From a virus, in the IMG/VR virus record IMGVR_UViG_3300048592_001388, positions 1-61,026 of that record: a stretch of 61,026 nt of DNA; one strand, 5' to 3'. The notes beneath the pieces are model-generated. The model made no database searches. It was not told where the DNA came from and saw nothing but the letters and a program-made list of their open reading frames with translations. Positions within the stretch are counted from its first letter, which is position 1, and the number at the start of each line of letters is the position of its first letter. Shown one piece after another: positions 51,196-59,794 of this stretch. A program made the translations under genes and the position numbers.

Positions 51196-51465
51196 ATGAC
51201 CGATACTGCCCGCGTGAAGCTTGTTCGCCCCTTCAGGGTGGAGGAGCGCATGATCACCGAAGTCACCATTCGCCGGCCCAAGGTAAGAGACCTCCGGGCA
51301 TTGGAGAAAGTCAGGGAACCCGGCGCTACGGAACTCGATCAGAGCATCGCCATGACAGCCACGCTCTGTGATCTGCCGACCGAGGCCATGGACGAGATGG
51401 ACGCCGCCGACTTCGCGGCGGTCTCGGAGGTGCTCGGGAGTTTTTTGCCCAAACCCCCGGCGTGA
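51196..51465 (+). CDS. Tail assembly chaperone, P2 gpE-like
   Basis: The 89-aa protein (VKLVRPFRVEERMITEVTIRRPK) has the tail-assembly pattern of Mu gp41/P2 E. Near its end lies T TTT TTG (51441-51447), a slippery heptamer, and the -1 frame stays open into the GpE' part. It should guide tape-measure assembly; the ratio of short to long forms is set by frameshifting. Confidence 0.88.
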   Translation: MTDTARVKLVRPFRVEERMITEVTIRRPKVRDLRALEKVREPGATELDQSIAMTATLCDLPTEAMDEMDAADFAAVSEVLGSFLPKPPA

Positions 51466-51602
51466 GCGGCTGGCGCGGGGTCGTTGCGGACACCGCGCAT
51501 GTGCTTTCGACCCCGGTGACGGCTTTCGACGACATGGACTGGGTCGAGGTGCTGCTCTGGCACGCAGAGGCACGGCGCCTGACCGGTGGCAGGAGGGAAT
51601 GA
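51441..51602 (+). CDS. GpE' extension made by -1 ribosomal frameshift
   Basis: From the heptamer T TTT TTG at 51441-51447, the -1 frame runs to TGA at 51600-51602, giving a 135-aa fusion (84 residues of E plus 51). The added part includes a GpE-family 46-aa frame that could also start at GTG 51462 (VSGWRGVVADTAHVL ... MDWVEVLLWHAEARRL). P2 uses the same slippery site for E+E'. The signal is seen; efficiency is not measurable here. Confidence 0.85.
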   Translation, partial: FFAQTPGVSGWRGVVADTAHVLSTPVTAFDDMDWVEVLLWHAEARRLTGGRRE

Positions 51603-51605
51603 CTG

Positions 51606-53927
51606 ATGGCGAATCAGACCACCCAGCTCATCGTTGAACTGCTCGACCGGGTGTCGGGCCCGGCGCGCGGCGTCGCCAACAGCCTGCGCGGCATCACACG
51701 TTCGGTCCGGGATGCCACAGGCGGCCCCATCACCATGGCCGACAGGCTGGACGCCGCCATCGCCCGCAACAACCGCGCCATCGATGCTGCGCGCGGGCGC
51801 ATGCTCGATGCTGTGGGCACCCTCTACGTGCTCAAGACAGCGCTCACCGCGCCGGTGCAGTCGGCGCAGGAGCTCGAACGGGCGCTCGCCGAATTGGGTG
51901 CCAAGGGCAATCTCTCGGTCCGGCAATTGAAGGAGATCGGCGACGCGGCGAAGGCCACGTCGGGTCAGATCAACCAGTTCACCACCGACATCGTCCGGGC
52001 GCAGGACTTCCTTGTCGGCATGGGCCTCGACGTCGAACGCTCCACCCGGGCCATGCCGTCGATCGGCAAGGCTGCGACGGCGACCGGCGCCAGCCTCGAG
52101 GACCTGTCGAAGGCGGGCTTTGCCGCCATGTCGAACCTCGGCGTGGGAGCGGAGGACCTTGCCCGCTCCTTCGATATCATGGCGGCGGCCGGCAAGGCGG
52201 GCGGCTTCGAGCTGAAGGACATGGCGCAGTATCTGCCCTCGATCACCGCGTTGGCCAGTTCCAAGGGCATGACCGGGCAGCAGGGCCTTGGCCAGATTGC
52301 GGCAGCCCTGCAGATCGTCAGGCGCGGAGCCGGCGACAGTGCCGAGGCCGCGACCAACTTCAACAACATCCTGCAGAAGATCAATTCCAACGATGCCATC
52401 AAGAACTTCAAAAAGAAGGGCATCGACATCCAGAAGGTCCTGAAGGACGCGGCGGCAAAGGGGGCGGACCCACTCGAAGCAGCACTTCGCGCGATAAACA
52501 AGGCGCTCAGTGGCGACATGTCCCGCATCGGGGAACTGTTCTCCGACGCCCAGGTGCAGAAGGGCCTGCTGCCACTCCTGACCGGACTCGACGATTACAT
52601 CCGGCTCCGCGACGACGCGTCGAAAGCGACGGGCGTGGTCGATGCGGATTTCCTGCGCATGATGGGGACCGGCGTCGAGAAGATGAAGGCGTTCCGGATT
52701 GCCATCCAGAACCTGCAGACCAGCATCGGCAGTGCGCTGATCCCGATCCTCGGGAGCGCCGCCGGGGCGCTGAAGCCCCTTGTCGAAGGCCTGATCTCCA
52801 TTGTCGACGCGCATCCCCGGATCGCTGGCGCTCTTGTGGCCATCACTGCCGGCTTCGTCGGCCTCAAGGCGGCGATGGCCGGGCTCTCCTATCTGGGCCT
52901 GATGGGCAAGGGCGGGATGCTCGCCACCCTCTCATTCGCGGTGAACACGCTCGGCGGGTCCTTCACGCGCCTCAAGGAAGGTGCGAGCGGAATGATCGCC
53001 CTCCAGACGGCGCTGGCCGGCATGGAGGGGCTGAAGATGACCGGCCTCCAGACCGCGGCGGCCGGTCTTCGCGGCATGGCGCTCGCCGTTCCGGGTGTTT
53101 CGGGCCTCGCCTCCGCCATGACGGCCGTCGGCGTGGCTCTGGCGACCGTCTCGGCTCCGGTCTGGGGGACCATCGCGGTGGCGGTCGCTGCTGTTGCCGC
53201 GGCGGCCCACACCCTCTGGAAATACTGGGACCGCATCTCGTCCTTCGCCGGCGGTTTTGCGAGTGTGCTGCTCACACAGCTTCATCCGGCCTTCGCGGAA
53301 CTCGAGCCGGTGATGCGACCGCTGGCCGGGCTGGGGCGGGCAATCGGGGACGGCTTCTCGTGGGCTTACCTAAAGCTGCAGGAGTTAGGGACCTGGATCG
53401 GCTCCTTCTTCTCCCGCGAGGTCCTGAACGAGGGCCAGAAGCAAGCGTACGCCCAGGCGGGTTCCGATCTGGCGAACGCCATGATCGAAGCCATCAAGAG
53501 CGCCTTCAATGGTCTCCTCGCATGGTTCTCGACGCTGCCATCCCGGATTGTCGCCGCCATCGGCAGCATCGATGTGTCGGGCCTCATCAAGTGGCCGTCC
53601 ATGCCGTCGTGGCTGGGGGGCGGCAGTACCGAACCCGCGCCAGCGATGAGCGTTCCGGGAAAGGCCACCGGCGGTCCGATCTCCCGCGGCTCCACCTACA
53701 TGGTAGGCGAGCGTGGGCCGGAACTCATCACCGCCGGGAGGTCGGGATACGTCAACAAGGCCGGATCGGCTGCCGGCGGCGGCATGACCGTCAATCAGAC
53801 GATCAGCTTCAGCATCGCCGGCAGAGCCGACGAGGATGTCGTCGAGAAGATCCGCCGTGTAATGCGCGACGAAGTCCGCGAGATCTTCCGCGGTGTCTAT
53901 GCCGATGCCGGTTTGAGGTTCGCCTGA
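51606..53927 (+). CDS. Tail tape measure protein
   Basis: The 773-aa protein sets tail length. An N-terminal helical part (LIVELLDRVSGPARGVANSLRG), a TP901-like core (AQDFLVGMGLDVERSTRAMPSIGKAATATG; GFELKDMAQYLPSI), and hydrophobic segments around 415-540. The C-terminus has GERGPELITAGRSGYV. Position after E/E' is as in P2 gene T. It overlaps gpU by one base at the stop. Confidence 0.93.
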   Translation: MANQTTQLIVELLDRVSGPARGVANSLRGITRSVRDATGGPITMADRLDAAIARNNRAIDAARGRMLDAVGTLYVLKTALTAPVQSAQELERALAELGAKGNLSVRQLKEIGDAAKATSGQINQFTTDIVRAQDFLVGMGLDVERSTRAMPSIGKAATATGASLEDLSKAGFAAMSNLGVGAEDLARSFDIMAAAGKAGGFELKDMAQYLPSITALASSKGMTGQQGLGQIAAALQIVRRGAGDSAEAATNFNNILQKINSNDAIKNFKKKGIDIQKVLKDAAAKGADPLEAALRAINKALSGDMSRIGELFSDAQVQKGLLPLLTGLDDYIRLRDDASKATGVVDADFLRMMGTGVEKMKAFRIAIQNLQTSIGSALIPILGSAAGALKPLVEGLISIVDAHPRIAGALVAITAGFVGLKAAMAGLSYLGLMGKGGMLATLSFAVNTLGGSFTRLKEGASGMIALQTALAGMEGLKMTGLQTAAAGLRGMALAVPGVSGLASAMTAVGVALATVSAPVWGTIAVAVAAVAAAAHTLWKYWDRISSFAGGFASVLLTQLHPAFAELEPVMRPLAGLGRAIGDGFSWAYLKLQELGTWIGSFFSREVLNEGQKQAYAQAGSDLANAMIEAIKSAFNGLLAWFSTLPSRIVAAIGSIDVSGLIKWPSMPSWLGGGSTEPAPAMSVPGKATGGPISRGSTYMVGERGPELITAGRSGYVNKAGSAAGGGMTVNQTISFSIAGRADEDVVEKIRRVMRDEVREIFRGVYADAGLRFA

Positions 53928-54349
53928 TGCTGATGACGCTGGGCCCCATCCGCTTCGAGGTCTATCCGTTCAACGCAACGGAATACGACCATGGCCACGA
54001 ATCAAGCTTCGTGGAAAAGCCTGTGCTCGGCGCCCGGCCGCCGCTGGAATGGGTGGGCGAGGGGGCCGAGAGCTGGTCGATCCGCGCCATCATATTTCCG
54101 CACAGGTTCGGCGGTCTTGGCGATCTCAAGAAGCTCTACCAGGCGCGGGCTGGGGGCAGGCCGCTCTACCTCATGCGCGGCGACGGGGCGCAGATGGGCT
54201 GGGTGGTGATCGAGAGGGTGTCCGAGCGGTCCAGCTATCTGGACGCCGAAGGCATCGGCCGGGTGATCGATGTCGACATCGCGGTGCGCCGCGCGGCGAA
54301 GCCGTCGAACGGCTCCTTCTTCTCTGTGTTCTCGGGGATGTTCTCATGA
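53927..54349 (+). CDS. Tail protein U, P2 gpU-like
   Basis: The 140-aa protein (LMTLGPIRFEVYPFNATEYDH) has a conserved ARPPLEWVGEGAESWSI segment and IFPHRFGGLGDLKKL. The start shares one base with the tape measure stop. It caps or completes the tail and is always near X and D in P2-like phages. Confidence 0.9.
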   Translation: MLMTLGPIRFEVYPFNATEYDHGHESSFVEKPVLGARPPLEWVGEGAESWSIRAIIFPHRFGGLGDLKKLYQARAGGRPLYLMRGDGAQMGWVVIERVSERSSYLDAEGIGRVIDVDIAVRRAAKPSNGSFFSVFSGMFS

Positions 54350-54567
54350 TCGTCGAGCCTGTCACGGTCGAGGGTGAGTTCATCACCGTGTCGCTCATCG
54401 TCTGGCGGCGGTTCAAACGTCCCATGCCCGGGCTGGTCGAACAGATCCACGACATCAATCCGGGGCTCAGCGAGCTTGGCGCCTTCCTGCCTATCGGCAC
54501 GAGTTTCGACATGCCGGTGCCCACGCCCCGTGCGCCGGCGATCCTCGAAACGATCAGACTGTGGTGA
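54346..54567 (+). CDS. Tail protein X, P2 gpX-like
   Basis: This 73-aa LysM-like protein has TVSLIVWRRFKRPMPGLVEQIHDINPGL followed by LPIGTSFDMPVP, the usual gpX pattern. The start overlaps the gpU stop (ATGA). It joins the tape measure to the baseplate hub. Confidence 0.9.
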   Translation: MIVEPVTVEGEFITVSLIVWRRFKRPMPGLVEQIHDINPGLSELGAFLPIGTSFDMPVPTPRAPAILETIRLW

Positions 54568-54573
54568 CCCTTC

Positions 54574-55581
54574 ATGTCGAAGCGCGCGGCGTTCATGGTG
54601 ACTGTGGCCGGGACCAACATCACGACCACGCTGCTGCCGGTGCTGATCTCGCTCTCGGTCTCGGACAAGGTCGGCACCCACTCCGATACGGCGAGCCTCG
54701 AGATCGACGACACCGATGGCCGCATCGTGCTGCCGCAGATCGGTGCCCCGGTCGTGGTGGCGCTGGGTTGGGAGGGCGAGGGGGTGCGGGTCGTGTTCAC
54801 CGGTACGGTGGACGAAGTGAGGTCATCGGGCTCCCGCGGCAGCGGTCGCACACTGTCGATCTCGGCGAAGGGCATGGACACCACGAAGAAGCCGAAGGAA
54901 GGTCAACAGCGCCATTTCGACGACAGCACGGTCGAGGACATCCTGAAGCAGGCGGGGGAGAAGGCTGGCGTGACCGAGATCGAGGTCGATCCGTCGCTGG
55001 CCTCGATCAGCCGCAAGTATTTCGAGATGCGGGACGAGAGCTTCATTCACATGGGCGAGCGCCTCGCCCGCGAGATTGGCGGCAACTTCCGCATCCAGGG
55101 CACACGCGCCGTCATGTCGAAGCGCGGCGGGAGCTACACCGCGGCGGTCATCGCTGCCTGGGGACGTAACCTCCACGGCTGGGACATCTCCCCGGCGCTG
55201 GGACGGACGCAATATTCGCAGGTCCGGGCCCGCTGGTACGATTCCAGGAAAGCCGAATGGCAGGAGATGGAGGAGAGCACATCTCTCGCTGTCGATGCCC
55301 GGCACGATCATCGCTACGCGAAGCCTGATGAAGTCGAAGCGACGCAGCAGACCGCCTCCGACAGGGCGACATCGGAGCGCGATGCGGGCGAGGGCAGCAT
55401 CACCATCGAAGGCAATACCGCCGCCATTCCCGACGGGCTCTGCATCGTCACAGGGGCCAGGCCCGGCGTTGACGGCCCCTACCGCATCGAAAGTGTCACC
55501 CACAGCTATTCGCGGGGCGGGGGTTTCGTCACGCAGCTCAGCCTGAAGCAGCCCGGGCCGGGCGCCTCGCCGGATACGTAA
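54574..55581 (+). CDS. Late control / hub protein D, P2 gpD-like
   Basis: The 335-aa protein has the P2 D pattern: LPVLISLSVSDKVGTHSDTASLEIDD, a beta-rich middle with GEGVRVVFTGTVDEV, and FEMRDESFIHMGERLAREIGG near 150. It forms the central hub at the baseplate on which the spike V sits. Distance to the next gene is 14 bp. Confidence 0.92.
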   Translation: MSKRAAFMVTVAGTNITTTLLPVLISLSVSDKVGTHSDTASLEIDDTDGRIVLPQIGAPVVVALGWEGEGVRVVFTGTVDEVRSSGSRGSGRTLSISAKGMDTTKKPKEGQQRHFDDSTVEDILKQAGEKAGVTEIEVDPSLASISRKYFEMRDESFIHMGERLAREIGGNFRIQGTRAVMSKRGGSYTAAVIAAWGRNLHGWDISPALGRTQYSQVRARWYDSRKAEWQEMEESTSLAVDARHDHRYAKPDEVEATQQTASDRATSERDAGEGSITIEGNTAAIPDGLCIVTGARPGVDGPYRIESVTHSYSRGGGFVTQLSLKQPGPGASPDT

Positions 55582-55595
55582 AAGGAGGGTCCCGC

Positions 55596-55910
55596 ATGGT
55601 GCAGGACTGGACCGGGGACATTCCCACGGTGGTTTATTTCGTGGTGGGGCTTGGCGGCCTCGCAGGTGCACTTCTCGCCATGGTGAAGCTGAAGGAGGCG
55701 CTCGTTCCCGACGCCAACAGCCAAGTGACGAAGGACATCGCCGCCATCAAGGCCGACATCCACGACATCCGCGCCCGCGTCGGCATGCTGGAACTCGACG
55801 TCGCCCGCATCGACCAGCCATCGATCGCCAAGCGCTTCGACGCCCTCGAGGGCAAGATCGACAAGTTGTACGACTTCCTGCTCGAGCGCCTGACCAAGCT
55901 GCCGTCCTGA
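55596..55910 (+). CDS. Small membrane protein with coiled coil, lysis-module candidate
   Basis: The 104-aa protein begins after AAGGAGGG. One membrane segment (VVYFVVGLGGLAGALLAMV, about 12-30) is followed by a helical cytoplasmic or periplasmic part (IAAIKADIHDIRARVGMLELDV) with heptads. It lies just before the endolysin, where a holin or antiholin is expected, but has only one membrane helix. Function unproven. Confidence 0.65.
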   Translation: MVQDWTGDIPTVVYFVVGLGGLAGALLAMVKLKEALVPDANSQVTKDIAAIKADIHDIRARVGMLELDVARIDQPSIAKRFDALEGKIDKLYDFLLERLTKLPS

Positions 55911-55998
55911 GCGGCCACGAGCCTTTCTCTCATCGAGTTTTCAGACCCAACCCATCCGGCGGCCAGAGCGCATCGCCGGAACAAGGAGGCTTTTGCCC

Positions 55999-56934
55999 AT
56001 GACCCACATGACCATCGCCCGCGGCTATCTCGGCACCAGGGAGCTGAAAGGCTCCGCCGGCAACCCGAAGATCATGGAGATGTACCGTACCGTCGGCCAC
56101 CATTGGGTGGAACATGATGAGGTGGCCTGGTGCGCCGCCTTCGTCGGGCATTGCCTCGAGAAGTCAGGCATACCATCGACGCGCAAACTCAATGCAAGGT
56201 CCTACCTCACCTGGGGCGAGAAGGTCGCCGGCCTCGAGCAGGCGCGGGAGGGCGATGTCGTCGTGTTTACGCGCGGTACGTCCGCGGCGACGGGCCATGT
56301 CGCCTTTTTTCTCAAGACCACCGGCCAGCAGATCGAGGTGCTGGGCGGCAACCAGTCGGACGGCGTCACAGTCGCGCGCTATGCCAAATCCCGTCTTCTC
56401 GGCATCCGGCGGTCTCTGCGTGCCGACGCACCACAGCGCCCGGAGATGAAGGTCGTCCAACAGCAGTTGAAGGACTTGGGGTATTTCGAGGTGGGCAACG
56501 TCGACGGGCGCTACGGCCCCCGCACGCGAGCTGCAATCCTCGCCTTCCGGGCCGACAACGGGCTCGGCCTCAGCCCGGATGTGGATCCGGTGTTGGCAGA
56601 AGCCCTGCAGCGCGCCAGGCCACGTGCCGTTTCGCGGGAGCGGGCGGAGGGCAAGCCTGAGGATTCGCGCATCGTGAAGGCGGCGGATGCCCAGATCGCC
56701 ACCGGCATTGTCGGCATTGCGGGCGCTGCCGCGACCGTTGTTGCCCCCGCCGTCGAAACCGCCGAGCGGGCAAAGGACATGACTGAGCGCACCGTGGGGC
56801 TCCTGAACCTGACGGACTGGCTGCTGCCGGTGCTGCCCTGGGCGGGTGCCGCAATCTTCCTGATCGTCATCTTACTTGCGTGGAAGGCGAAGGCCGCCCG
56901 CATCGAGGATTACCGCACGGGGAAGACGCCATGA
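55999..56934 (+). CDS. Endolysin: NlpC/CHAP-like peptidase with PG-binding domain and C-terminal anchor
   Basis: The 311-aa protein starts at ATG 55999 after AAGGAGG. Residues 1-135 are a TIGR02594/CHAP-like peptidase with the nucleophile Cys in VAWCAAFVGHCLE and the His in GHVAFFL. A peptidoglycan-binding repeat (VVQQQLKDLGYFEVGNVDGRYGPRT) follows at about 150-200. Near the end is a membrane segment (LLPVLPWAGAAIFLIVILLAW). A C-terminal anchor is unusual for an endolysin. Confidence 0.82.
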   Translation: MTHMTIARGYLGTRELKGSAGNPKIMEMYRTVGHHWVEHDEVAWCAAFVGHCLEKSGIPSTRKLNARSYLTWGEKVAGLEQAREGDVVVFTRGTSAATGHVAFFLKTTGQQIEVLGGNQSDGVTVARYAKSRLLGIRRSLRADAPQRPEMKVVQQQLKDLGYFEVGNVDGRYGPRTRAAILAFRADNGLGLSPDVDPVLAEALQRARPRAVSRERAEGKPEDSRIVKAADAQIATGIVGIAGAAATVVAPAVETAERAKDMTERTVGLLNLTDWLLPVLPWAGAAIFLIVILLAWKAKAARIEDYRTGKTP

Positions 56935-57188
56935 CGGGGTTTCCCATTTCGATGTTTGGCGCCGCCTGGTCCCGCCTGTCGGGCTGGGCCGTGCTGGCGG
57001 CGGGCGTTCTCGCCGCCCTCGGCATTGCGTGGCTCAGGGGCCGCGCCGCCGGCAGGGCTGCCTGGGAGGCGAAACGGCAGGCCGCGCGTGAACGAGCAAC
57101 CCAGCAAGCAGGGGAGATCCGGCATGACGTTCAGAACAGCAGCGATCCTGCTCTCGATCGCCGTCTCGACCGCTGGATGCGCGACTGA
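56931..57188 (+). CDS. Rz-like inner-membrane spanin
   Basis: The 85-aa protein has one N-terminal membrane segment (about 16-36, LSGWAVLAAGVLAALGIAW) and then a basic coiled-coil part (AAWEAKRQAARERATQQAGE). Start overlaps the endolysin stop (ATGA). Position and form match a short i-spanin that joins Rz1 to disrupt the outer membrane. Confidence 0.75.
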   Translation: MTGFPISMFGAAWSRLSGWAVLAAGVLAALGIAWLRGRAAGRAAWEAKRQAARERATQQAGEIRHDVQNSSDPALDRRLDRWMRD

Positions 57189-57324
57189 TCCGCGGCTGAA
57201 GAGCGACTGCGACTGGGCCCAGCCCATCCGGCCTTCACGGTCTGATGTGCTCACCCGGCAGACGAAGGAACAGATCCTGGCCCACAACGAGGCGGGGGCA
57301 AAACTCTGCGGGTGGCGGCCATGA
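57124..57324 (+). CDS. Rz1-like outer-membrane lipoprotein spanin
   Basis: A 66-aa frame begins within the Rz-like gene (65-base overlap, different frame). The signal peptide ends in a lipobox-like STAGC at about 17-21, so the mature protein should be an outer-membrane lipoprotein; the tail has Pro and Cys residues. Rz/Rz1 overlapping pairs are typical of phages of Gram-negative bacteria. Confidence 0.75.
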   Translation: MTFRTAAILLSIAVSTAGCATDPRLKSDCDWAQPIRPSRSDVLTRQTKEQILAHNEAGAKLCGWRP

Positions 57325-57665
57325 GCGTCAGCGTCGCAGACGGGCCCGCAATCGTTGCTGGTTATGAGTACAGGCTGCAGCTGGAGGCCGACAGCCCGGT
57401 GTTTCCGGTGGGCTGCACGCTCGCGGCGCAGGTGCGGGCCAAGGTCAGCGACAGCGCCATCATCGCAGCCCTCACCACGGCAAACGGTGGCCTCGAGCGG
57501 ATCTCCGATACCGTCGTGGAGATCGCCATTCCGCCCGCCGCGACAGCGAATCTCCCGCCGGGCAGCGTCGTCATGGACATGGTGCGCACTGATCTCGAAC
57601 CAGACCGGCATCTCAACTTCACCCTCGAGATCCCCGTCATCCGCCCGGTCACGCGAGGCCTGTGA
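57321..57665 (+). CDS. Phage protein of unknown function, 114 aa
   Basis: The protein (MSVSVADGPAIVAGYEYRL) is beta-rich with ISDTVVEIAIPPAATANLPPG and VMDMVRTDLE. The start overlaps the Rz1 stop (ATGA), and the stop overlaps the collagen-like gene start. Likely structural, in the fibre module. No named domain. Confidence 0.6.
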   Translation: MSVSVADGPAIVAGYEYRLQLEADSPVFPVGCTLAAQVRAKVSDSAIIAALTTANGGLERISDTVVEIAIPPAATANLPPGSVVMDMVRTDLEPDRHLNFTLEIPVIRPVTRGL

Positions 57666-57886
57666 TGGCGGGGAAGATCGAACTCGCACCACATACCGGC
57701 CCGATCCGAATCCAAGTGTCGGGCAGCGAGATGGTCAGGGTGCGGGTCAGCAGCGTGCCTATCGCCGTCAGGGTTCTCGGGCTTCCCGGTCCGCAGGGCC
57801 AAGCCGGCGCGCCAGGCTCCCCCGGCCCGCAGGGGCCGCCCGGCAGCCTCGACCATGGCATCGCCATCGACGGCGGCAATTTCTGA
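57665..57886 (+). CDS. Short collagen-like fibre protein
   Basis: The 73-aa protein has beta-rich N-terminal 35 residues and a Gly-X-Y tract of seven triplets (GLPGPQGQAGAPGSPGPQG and onwards) at about 39-60, and ends HGIAIDGGNF. Collagen-like triplets form trimeric stalks in phage fibres. The ending resembles that of the next fibre gene (TIDGGTF). Confidence 0.75.
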   Translation: MAGKIELAPHTGPIRIQVSGSEMVRVRVSSVPIAVRVLGLPGPQGQAGAPGSPGPQGPPGSLDHGIAIDGGNF

Positions 57887-57906
57887 CTCCTGAAAGGTAG
57901 AACTAT

Positions 57907-58890
57907 ATGGCGAACGTCATCCGCATCAAGCGCCGCGCGTCCGGCAACACCGGCGCACCCGCCGCCCTCAAGTCGGCCGAACTTGCTCACAACGAGGTCG
58001 ACAACACGCTTTACATCGGCAAGGGTGACGACGGCTCCGGGAATGCCACGACCATCGTGCCGATTGGCGGCAGTGGCTCCTTCACCGATCTCTCCACCGC
58101 GCAGACCATTGGCGGCGCGAAGACCTTTTCGACCGTGCCGAAGTCTTCGCAAGACGCATCCGGCAGTACCGATCTTGTTCGCAAGAGTCAGCTCGACACG
58201 CTGCTCGCGACCAAGGCGCCGCTCGCCTCACCGGCCCTCACCGGCACGCCGACTGCACCCACGGCGGCGGCCGCCACCAGCACCACCCAGATCGCCACGA
58301 CCGCCTTCGTGCAGGAGGCCCTGTCGGCGGCCGGCGCCGGCGACATGTCAAAGTCGGTCTATGACACCACCAACAACGGCAAGGTGGACGTCGCCGAGAC
58401 CGCCGAGGCGGTGCCGTGGACGGGTGTCACGGGCAAGCCTTCGACCTTTACGCCCGCGACGCATGCCCATGCCACATCGGACATCACGGGGCTCGATGCG
58501 GCGCTGGCCGCGAAGGCCCCGCTGGCCTCGCCAGCCCTTACCGGCACGCCCACCGCGCCGACAGCGACAGGTGGAACCAACAGCACGCAGATCGCCACCA
58601 CGGCCTTTGTCGCAGCGGCGATCACGGCGGTGATCAACGGCGCGCCGGGTGCTCTCGACACGCTCAATGAACTGGCCGCGGCGCTTGGCAATGATGCGAG
58701 CTTTGCCACGACCATCACCAATGGCCTAGCGGAGAAGCTCGCCAAGGCGTCTAACCTCTCCGACCTGACGAATGTGGCAACAGCCAGATCGAACCTCGGC
58801 CTCGGCACCATGGCCACCCAGAACGCCAACAGCGTGAACATCACGGGCGGCACCCTCGACGGCGTCACCATCGACGGCGGCACGTTCTGA
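57907..58890 (+). CDS. Tail fibre protein with duplicated segment
   Basis: The 327-aa protein starts as a fibre attached by its N-terminus (VIRIKRRASGNTGAPAAL). Two near-copies of a block (KAPLASPALTGTPTAPTA ... TQIATTAFV) occur at about 100-136 and 201-237, a common fibre repeat. The C-terminal part (LDGVTIDGGTF) is short. It should be a fibre or collar protein; host specificity may lie in later genes. Confidence 0.78.
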   Translation: MANVIRIKRRASGNTGAPAALKSAELAHNEVDNTLYIGKGDDGSGNATTIVPIGGSGSFTDLSTAQTIGGAKTFSTVPKSSQDASGSTDLVRKSQLDTLLATKAPLASPALTGTPTAPTAAAATSTTQIATTAFVQEALSAAGAGDMSKSVYDTTNNGKVDVAETAEAVPWTGVTGKPSTFTPATHAHATSDITGLDAALAAKAPLASPALTGTPTAPTATGGTNSTQIATTAFVAAAITAVINGAPGALDTLNELAAALGNDASFATTITNGLAEKLAKASNLSDLTNVATARSNLGLGTMATQNANSVNITGGTLDGVTIDGGTF

Positions 58891-58942
58891 CGCGCATCCT
58901 TTCGATTCTCCCAGCCAGACTGCACCTGAAAGGGGCCCCCCT

Positions 58943-59791
58943 ATGGGAATCAAGCTCAAACGGTCGGCGGTCGCCAGCAAGGTGCCTGTCGTCGCCGACC
59001 TCGAACTGGGTGAGCTCGCGGTCAATACGTTCGACGGCAAGCTCTATCTCAAGAAGAATGACGGCACCGAAGCCATCGTCGAAGTGGGTCCGGTGCGCTC
59101 GGTCGCCGGCAGGACGGGTGCCGTTGCCTTAGGCATCGCCGACGTCGCCAGCCTGCAGACTGCGCTCGACGGCAAGCAGCCGGCAGGCTCATATGCGGCC
59201 GCCTCGCACACCCACGCCATCGCCAATGTGACGGGCCTGCAGGCAGCGCTCGACGCCAAGGCAAACCTCGCTGACATCTTGGGCAGGCAGTCCATCTGGG
59301 TGCCAGCACCTGCGATGCATGACAGTGGCAACGCGCCGCTGACGACCATCTGGCCATCGGGCGGCTCCGGTTACAGGGTGCTGTTGCTGGATCCCTTCGG
59401 AAACGAGGGGGCCTACTTCTCCGTCCAGATGCCCAGGAGCTGGAACAAGGGTCCGCTCACCGCCAGGTTTGTTTGGAGCCACGCTGCCACCAGCACCAGC
59501 TTCGGGGTTAGGTGGGAAGTCTATGCCATAGCAACGGGTGACGGGGAGAATCTCGCAGGGATTTCCTGGAGCGCCGTTGCCAGGGTGACGGATACGGGCG
59601 GCAACACGGACCACCTGTACATCTCACCCGAAACTCCCGCACTTGCGCCCGAGGGCACGGCTGGAGATGAAGACCTGGTTTCCTTCTATGTGGGCCGCCA
59701 GGCCACCGACGCCGCCGACACCATGGCAATCGATGCCCGGCTGCATGGCGTCTTCCTCTACTACACCACCAGTGCCGCGAAGGATAACTGA
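58943..59791 (+). CDS. Tail fibre / receptor-binding candidate, 282 aa
   Basis: The N-terminus (KLKRSAVASKVPVVADLELGELAVNTFDGKLY) is the hyaluronidase-like fibre start also known in other phages. A motif VRSVAGRTGAVALGIADVASL is shared with the gene at 48225. The C-terminal 170 residues are unrelated in look and may be the receptor tip. Confidence 0.72.
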   Translation: MGIKLKRSAVASKVPVVADLELGELAVNTFDGKLYLKKNDGTEAIVEVGPVRSVAGRTGAVALGIADVASLQTALDGKQPAGSYAAASHTHAIANVTGLQAALDAKANLADILGRQSIWVPAPAMHDSGNAPLTTIWPSGGSGYRVLLLDPFGNEGAYFSVQMPRSWNKGPLTARFVWSHAATSTSFGVRWEVYAIATGDGENLAGISWSAVARVTDTGGNTDHLYISPETPALAPEGTAGDEDLVSFYVGRQATDAADTMAIDARLHGVFLYYTTSAAKDN

Positions 59792-59794
59792 GCC

